Of a stretch of 9,761 nucleotides of DNA, positions 6,939 to 9,761 are shown in pieces (positions within the stretch are counted from its first letter, which is position 1; each line of letters begins with the position of its first letter). The notes below the pieces were generated by a model. That model was not told the DNA's origin. It worked only from the letters and a program-made list of their open reading frames with translations, and searched no databases. Source of the stretch: Acidimicrobiales bacterium (GTDB lineage: Bacteria > Actinomycetota > Acidimicrobiia > Acidimicrobiales > SHLQ01); contig JABDJW010000125.1 of NCBI GenBank assembly GCA_013002375.1, forward strand, positions 1 to 9,761, written 5' to 3'. The translations under genes and the position numbers were made by a program.

Positions 6939-8783
6939 TCAGCCCTCGGCGTCGGCATCGTCGTCGACGATCTCGGCATCGACGACATCGTCATCATCGG
7001 CGTCGTCGCCCGCCTCGCCGGCGCCACCGGCGGCCGCACTCTGGGCCGCAGCCTGGTCGTACAACTTCTGGCCGAACTCCTGGCTTGCGGCCATCAGACC
7101 CTCGGTTGCGTCCTTGATCGCGTCGATGCTGTCGCCGGCCAAGGCTTCCTTCAGGTCGGCCAGCCGGCCTTCCACGTCGGACTTGTCGTCGGCGGACATG
7201 TCGGCCGCTTGATCCTTGAGAAGCTTCTCGGTCTGGTACACCAGGTTTTCGCCGGTGTTGCGGACTTCGGCTTCCTCACGGCGCTGCCGATCCTCTTCGG
7301 CGTGGGCCTCGGCGTCCTTCACCATTTGGTCGATGTCGTCCCTGTTGAGCGACGACTGACCGGTGATGGTCATCGATTGTTCCTTGCCGGTCGCGTTGTC
7401 CTTGGCCGACACCTGCACGACACCGTTGACGTCGATGTTGAACGTGACGTCGATCTGGGGCACGCCGCGCGGTGCCGGCGGCAGATCGACCAGCTGGAAC
7501 TTGCCCAGCGTCTTGTTGAACTGGGCCATCTCCCGTTCGCCCTGGAGGACGTGGATCTCGACCGAGGGCTGGCTGTCCTCGGCCGTGGTGAACGTCTCGG
7601 TCTTCTCGGTCGGGATCTTGGTGTTGCGCTCGATCAAGGTGGTCATGACACCGCCCTTGGTCTCGATGCCGAGCGACAGCGGCGTGACATCGAGGAGCAG
7701 GATGTCCTTGACCTCCTCTTTGAGCACACCGGCCTGCACCGCGGCGCCGATGGCGACCGCTTCGTCAGGGTTGACGGTCTTGTTCGGCTCACGGCCGGTC
7801 ATGTCCTCGACCAGGCCGACGACGGCCGGCATCCGAGTCGAGCCTCCGACCAGGATCACGTGATCGAGTTCGCCCTTGGTGATACCAGCGTCGGACAACG
7901 CTTGATCGAACGGCTTCTTGCAGCGGTCGAGCAGTTCGGTCGTGAGCTCCTCGAACTTGGACCGGGTGAGCTGGTAATCCAGGTGGAGGGGGCCGGCATC
8001 GGTCGCGGTGATGAACGGCAGGTTGATCTGGGTCTGCTGTACCTGGGACAGCTCGATCTTGGCCTTCTCGGACGCTTCGCGTAGACGCTGCACGGCCATG
8101 TTGTCGCCGGCGAGATCGACACCGTGATCGTTCTTGAACGACGTGACCAGCCAGTCGATGACGGCTTCGTCCCAGTCGTCGCCGCCCAACTCGGTGTCGC
8201 CGTGGGTCGACTTGACCTCGAAGACACCATCGCCGATCTCGAGGACCGACACGTCGAACGTGCCGCCGCCGAGGTCGAAGACCAGGATGGTTTGATCCTC
8301 GCCTTCGGTGTCGAGGCCGTAGGCCAGCGCGGCCGCGGTGGGCTCGTTGATGATCCGCAACACCTTCAAGCCGGCGACCGTGCCGGCCTCTTGGGTCGCG
8401 GTGCGCTGCGCGTCGTCGAAGTACGCGGGCACGGTGATGACCGCCTCGTTGACGGTGTCGCCGAGAAAGGCTTCGGCATCACGCTTGAGCTTCATCAACG
8501 TGCGGGCCGAAATCTCCTGCGCCTTGTAGCTCTTGCCATCGACGTCGATGGTCCAGCCGGTACCCATGTGGCGCTTGACCGACCGAACGGTGCGATCGGG
8601 ATTGGTGACGGCCTGGCGCTTGGCCACTTCGCCGACGAGCACCTCGCCATCTTTGGAGAACGCGACCACCGACGGGGTCGTGCGGGATCCTTCGGAGTTG
8701 GGGATGACGACGGGATCGCCGCCCTGGAGCACACTGACCACCGAGTTGGTGGTACCGAGGTCGATGCCGACTGCCTTTGCCAT
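6939..8783 (-). CDS. dnaK: Molecular chaperone DnaK (Hsp70)
   Basis: A 614-residue ATP-driven chaperone that binds hydrophobic stretches of unfolded proteins and works with the DnaJ and GrpE encoded downstream; in actinobacteria it is also co-repressor for HspR. All three Hsp70 signatures are present: IDLGTTNS (7-14), VFDLGGGTFDVS (168-179) and VILVGGSTRMPAV (309-321). INEPTAAALAYG (145-156) and the conserved interdomain linker region LLLDVTPLSLG (362-372) are also intact. The substrate-binding beta domain runs to about 480, followed by the helical lid (about 480-580) and an acidic Asp/Ala-rich tail (588-614) with no EEVD end, as usual in bacteria. The size and ATPase-domain layout fit the shorter Gram-positive/actinobacterial form. 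The ATG at 8781-8783 has only a weak purine-rich ribosome site (AGAAG) 9 bases upstream. It heads the operon and is preceded by a leader of about 135 bases and a strong-looking promoter. Confidence 0.98.
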   Translation of the reverse strand: MAKAVGIDLGTTNSVVSVLQGGDPVVIPNSEGSRTTPSVVAFSKDGEVLVGEVAKRQAVTNPDRTVRSVKRHMGTGWTIDVDGKSYKAQEISARTLMKLKRDAEAFLGDTVNEAVITVPAYFDDAQRTATQEAGTVAGLKVLRIINEPTAAALAYGLDTEGEDQTILVFDLGGGTFDVSVLEIGDGVFEVKSTHGDTELGGDDWDEAVIDWLVTSFKNDHGVDLAGDNMAVQRLREASEKAKIELSQVQQTQINLPFITATDAGPLHLDYQLTRSKFEELTTELLDRCKKPFDQALSDAGITKGELDHVILVGGSTRMPAVVGLVEDMTGREPNKTVNPDEAVAIGAAVQAGVLKEEVKDILLLDVTPLSLGIETKGGVMTTLIERNTKIPTEKTETFTTAEDSQPSVEIHVLQGEREMAQFNKTLGKFQLVDLPPAPRGVPQIDVTFNIDVNGVVQVSAKDNATGKEQSMTITGQSSLNRDDIDQMVKDAEAHAEEDRQRREEAEVRNTGENLVYQTEKLLKDQAADMSADDKSDVEGRLADLKEALAGDSIDAIKDATEGLMAASQEFGQKLYDQAAAQSAAAGGAGEAGDDADDDDVVDAEIVDDDADAEG

Positions 8784-8796
8784 GAACCGATGCTTC

Positions 8797-8835
8797 TTTC
8801 TCTGTGGTTTCTTTGTGGGGGTTTCTCTGTGGGGG
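8797..8835 (-). repeat. Short tandem repeats in the dnaK leader
   Basis: Reading the plus strand, TTTCTCTGTGG (8797-8807), TTTCTTTGTGGGGG (8808-8821) and TTTCTCTGTGGGGG (8822-8835) lie head to tail. The two 14-bp units differ at one base, and the first is an 11-base truncated copy. On the mRNA the unit reads CCCCCACAGAGAAA. The block ends 13 bases before the dnaK start codon, so it forms the approach to the ribosome-binding site. Confidence 0.8.
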
Positions 8836-8879
8836 TCTTCTGCTGGGTGTTTCGAGTTTTGGGGGGGTAATTCGTAAGC

Positions 8880-8907
8880 CTAGGCCGGTTTCGCGGCCCA
8901 CCCCTAG
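8880..8907 (-). promoter_or_regulatory. Nested inverted repeats at the 5' end of the dnaK leader
   Basis: An outer pair, CTAGG (8880-8884) and CCTAG (8903-8907), encloses and partly overlaps an inner pair, GGCCG (8883-8887) and CGGCC (8894-8898), with a 6-base loop. The shared bases at 8883-8884 mean the two stems compete, so at most one can form completely. The element falls within the first 40 bases of the inferred dnaK transcript. A structural role is possible but not demonstrated. Confidence 0.4.
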
Positions 8908-8924
8908 TCGAACAGGCACCTACC

Positions 8925-8953
8925 ACTATAAAACTTGAGTGCGTGATTAGCAA
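8925..8953 (-). promoter_or_regulatory. dnaK operon promoter
   Basis: On the minus strand a -35 element TTGCTA (complement of 8948-8953) and a -10 element TATAGT (complement of 8925-8930) are separated by exactly 17 bases. They match the housekeeping sigma consensus at 4/6 and 5/6 positions. This points leftwards into dnaK with a predicted start near 8918. It overlaps the HAIR-like site, which fits repression by HspR. Confidence 0.75.
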
Positions 8954-8954
8954 C
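8934..8954. promoter_or_regulatory. HAIR-like HspR operator (one perfect half-site)
   Basis: The HspR operator consensus is CTTGAGT-N7-ACTCAAG. Here CTTGAGT at 8934-8940 is a perfect left half. Seven bases later, TAGCAAC (8948-8954) matches the right half at only three of seven positions (CAA). The site covers the spacer and the -35 box of the dnaK promoter, where a bound repressor would block RNA polymerase, and hspR is the last gene of the operon it would control. The weak second half lowers confidence. Confidence 0.6.
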
Positions 8955-8975
8955 TTTTCTTCGCAGAGAAAGTGG

Positions 8976-9004
8976 TTGTCGCGCGAGCCGGTGTATCCTA
9001 TGGT
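8976..9004 (+). promoter_or_regulatory. Promoter of the divergent RGG-rich gene
   Basis: TTGTCG (8976-8981) and TATGGT (8999-9004) are separated by 17 bases and match the -35 and -10 consensus at 4/6 each. Predicted transcription would start near 9011, leaving a leader of about 36 bases before the ATG at 9047. The two divergent -35 boxes are only 22 bases apart, so control at one promoter could affect the other. Confidence 0.5.
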
Positions 9005-9046
9005 GCAAAGTTAATTACTGGATTACACACATACGAAGGCAACAAC

Positions 9047-9673
9047 ATGCACTCCCACTTCTCTTCTCCCACCGAACCCGGCCGATCCGGGCGGGGCGGA
9101 CGCGGTGGCCGTGGCCCCGGGTCGGGTCGACGCGGCCGACGGCGCTCCTCGGAGCCACCCACCGTCGAGGTCGGTGAGCTCCGCTCGTGGCTGGCCGGCA
9201 ATCTCGACGATGGCTGGTTCGACGGACCACCGGAGGTCGTGCGCGACCGCGAGGAAATTCTCATCACCGGCACCCTGGCGGCCCCGACCGTCGGCGAGGG
9301 GGACGATCAATCGATCGCCAACCGCGCTCGCATCGCCGCGTTTCGCGACGACACTCGCGATCAACGGATCATCATCGCCGATCGCATGCAGAACGCCTAC
9401 GGCCGCAAGGTGTCGTGGGCGGTTCGCTGTGGCGCCGATCACCAAGCATTCACCACCGTCGGCGTGCCGGTGATGACCCGTCTGCAGTTCGACGAACGAG
9501 CCGTCCTCGACACCTTGATCGCGGCCGGCGTGGCGGGCAGCCGGAGCGAAGCGCTCGCTTGGTGCGTCCGCCTGGTCGGCGAGAACCAGGCCGAGTGGAT
9601 CGACCGCCTCCGCGGCGCAATGGACACGGTCGCCGAGATCCGCGACGAAGGCCCCGGTCGTTCGCTCGGCTAG
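9047..9673 (+). CDS. Unrecognised protein with Arg/Gly-rich N-terminus and possible ribbon-helix-helix C-terminus
   Basis: A 208-residue protein I cannot assign to a named family. Residues 12-33 are almost entirely Arg, Gly and Ser (RSGRGGRGGRGPGSGRRG), an RGG-like, strongly basic, probably disordered segment of the kind that often contacts RNA or DNA. A mixed middle domain follows (about 38-140), with REEILITGTL (68-77), a charged helix around 92-118 and RKVSWAVRCGA (120-130). The end, PVMTRLQFDERAVLDTLIAA (141-160) then SRSEALAWCVRL (165-176), looks like a beta strand plus two helices of a ribbon-helix-helix fold. No signal peptide or membrane helix is seen. The ATG at 9047 is preferred over an in-frame one at 8972 because GAAGG (9035-9039) is correctly spaced and the earlier start would overlap the promoter. 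It is transcribed away from dnaK; nucleic-acid binding is inference. Confidence 0.85.
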   Translation: MHSHFSSPTEPGRSGRGGRGGRGPGSGRRGRRRSSEPPTVEVGELRSWLAGNLDDGWFDGPPEVVRDREEILITGTLAAPTVGEGDDQSIANRARIAAFRDDTRDQRIIIADRMQNAYGRKVSWAVRCGADHQAFTTVGVPVMTRLQFDERAVLDTLIAAGVAGSRSEALAWCVRLVGENQAEWIDRLRGAMDTVAEIRDEGPGRSLG

Positions 9674-9675
9674 CG

Positions 9676-9710
9676 GCAACCCCTCGGGTTGCGGCAACCC
9701 CTCGGGTTGC
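9676..9710 (+). terminator. Two tandem perfect hairpins after the RGG-rich gene
   Basis: An 18-bp unit is repeated exactly (9673-9690 and 9691-9708). Each copy makes a perfect 7-bp hairpin, GCAACCC-CTC-GGGTTGC, at 9676-9692 and 9694-9710. The first begins two bases after the TAG stop codon. The position suggests transcription termination or mRNA 3'-end protection, but no T-tract follows, so an intrinsic terminator of the classic type is not shown. Confidence 0.5.
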
Positions 9711-9739
9711 TACGAGTTGCTCGGCTAGCGCCTCGTAGC
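9709..9739. repeat. Perfect 8-bp inverted repeat with a 15-base loop
   Basis: GCTACGAG (9709-9716) and CTCGTAGC (9732-9739) are perfect inverted copies. The loop contains the palindrome GCTAGC (9724-9729) and a 12-base word, GCTCGGCTAGCG (9719-9730), that also occurs at 9664-9675 across the stop codon of the preceding gene. It abuts the second tandem hairpin, sharing its last two bases. Confidence 0.6.
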
Positions 9740-9744
9740 ATCGG

Positions 9745-9758
9745 CTGTCCCACGACAG
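9745..9758. repeat. Short inverted repeat at the right edge
   Basis: CTGTC (9745-9749) and GACAG (9754-9758) form a 5-bp stem with a 4-base loop, five bases beyond the preceding palindrome. Alone it could be chance, but it continues the run of palindromes. The window ends at 9761, so what lies beyond is unknown. Confidence 0.35.
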
Positions 9759-9761
9759 ATG

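Larger units (their letters stand above)
8784..8918 (-). promoter_or_regulatory. dnaK 5' untranslated leader (inferred)
   Basis: If transcription starts 6-7 bases after the -10 box (about 8918), the dnaK mRNA has a leader of about 135 bases. Its 3' half is strikingly A/C-rich on the mRNA and contains tandem repeats (8797-8835) and a C7 run (8861-8867 complement). Its 5' part holds a compact inverted repeat (8880-8907). No small ORF with a plausible ribosome site is obvious. The leader length is an inference from the promoter call. Confidence 0.45.

Noticed and set aside
6795..8084. Long plus-strand open frame of 429 codons antisense to dnaK
   Set aside because: It lies opposite the conserved dnaK, grpE junction and is open only because high-GC third positions remove stop codons from the opposite strand. 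Its translation shows no recognisable domain and it has no ribosome site.
8937..8954. CIRCE-like words (GAGTGC and TTAGCA) near the dnaK promoter
   Set aside because: CIRCE reads TTAGCACTC-N9-GAGTGCTAA. Here the pieces are in the reverse order and four bases apart, and the operon ends in hspR rather than hrcA. The HAIR interpretation fits better.
8972..9046. Upstream ATG (8972) for the RGG-rich gene
   Set aside because: It would put the start inside the predicted -35 region with no ribosome site, whereas the ATG at 9047 has GAAGG at a spacing of seven.
9673..9710. CRISPR-like array at the right end
   Set aside because: The 18-bp copies are directly adjacent with no spacers, and there are only two. 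They are tandem hairpins, not CRISPR repeats.

Overview
The window is high-GC chromosomal DNA, most likely from an actinomycete (Actinomycetota). The evidence is a dnaK-grpE-dnaJ-hspR operon ending in a MerR-type HspR, a DnaK of about 614 residues, and ergothioneine genes of the mycobacterial EgtB/EgtD type. A deep-branching aquatic or soil class such as Acidimicrobiia is my guess, but the sequence alone does not prove it. Coding density is high, and I see no insertion sequence, prophage, CRISPR array, rRNA or tRNA.

Layout from left to right. (1) 66-2451, minus strand: egtB followed by egtD, an ergothioneine operon read leftwards with a 34-base gap. EgtD trimethylates histidine to hercynine and EgtB oxidatively joins hercynine to a thiol donor. 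No egtA, egtC or egtE is visible; the operon may continue beyond the left edge. (2) 2452-2641: divergent intergenic region. (3) 2642-4795, plus strand: a membrane protein with five predicted transmembrane helices and an extracytoplasmic sulfatase/alkaline-phosphatase-superfamily domain, laid out like LtaS-type phosphoglycerol transferases. (4) 4799-8783, minus strand: dnaK, grpE, dnaJ and hspR, tightly packed and probably translationally coupled, converging on the sulfatase gene with only 3 bases between stop codons. (5) 8784-9046: the divergent control region. It holds a convincing dnaK promoter overlapped by a HAIR-like HspR half-site, an oppositely directed promoter, and a long A/C-rich dnaK leader with short tandem repeats. 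(6) 9047-9673, plus strand: an unrecognised protein of about 208 residues with an Arg/Gly-rich N-terminus and a possible ribbon-helix-helix C-terminus. (7) 9664-9761: a dense cluster of perfect palindromes and direct repeats.

The heat-shock part is a self-regulating unit: the DnaK/GrpE/DnaJ chaperone machine is made together with HspR, which by family knowledge represses the operon with DnaK as co-repressor. Most of the window is conserved housekeeping or stress biology. The less ordinary parts are the divergently transcribed RGG-rich protein, the dnaK leader repeats, the right-end palindrome cluster and the LtaS-like membrane enzyme. I do not see convincing evidence of a wholly new multi-gene system.
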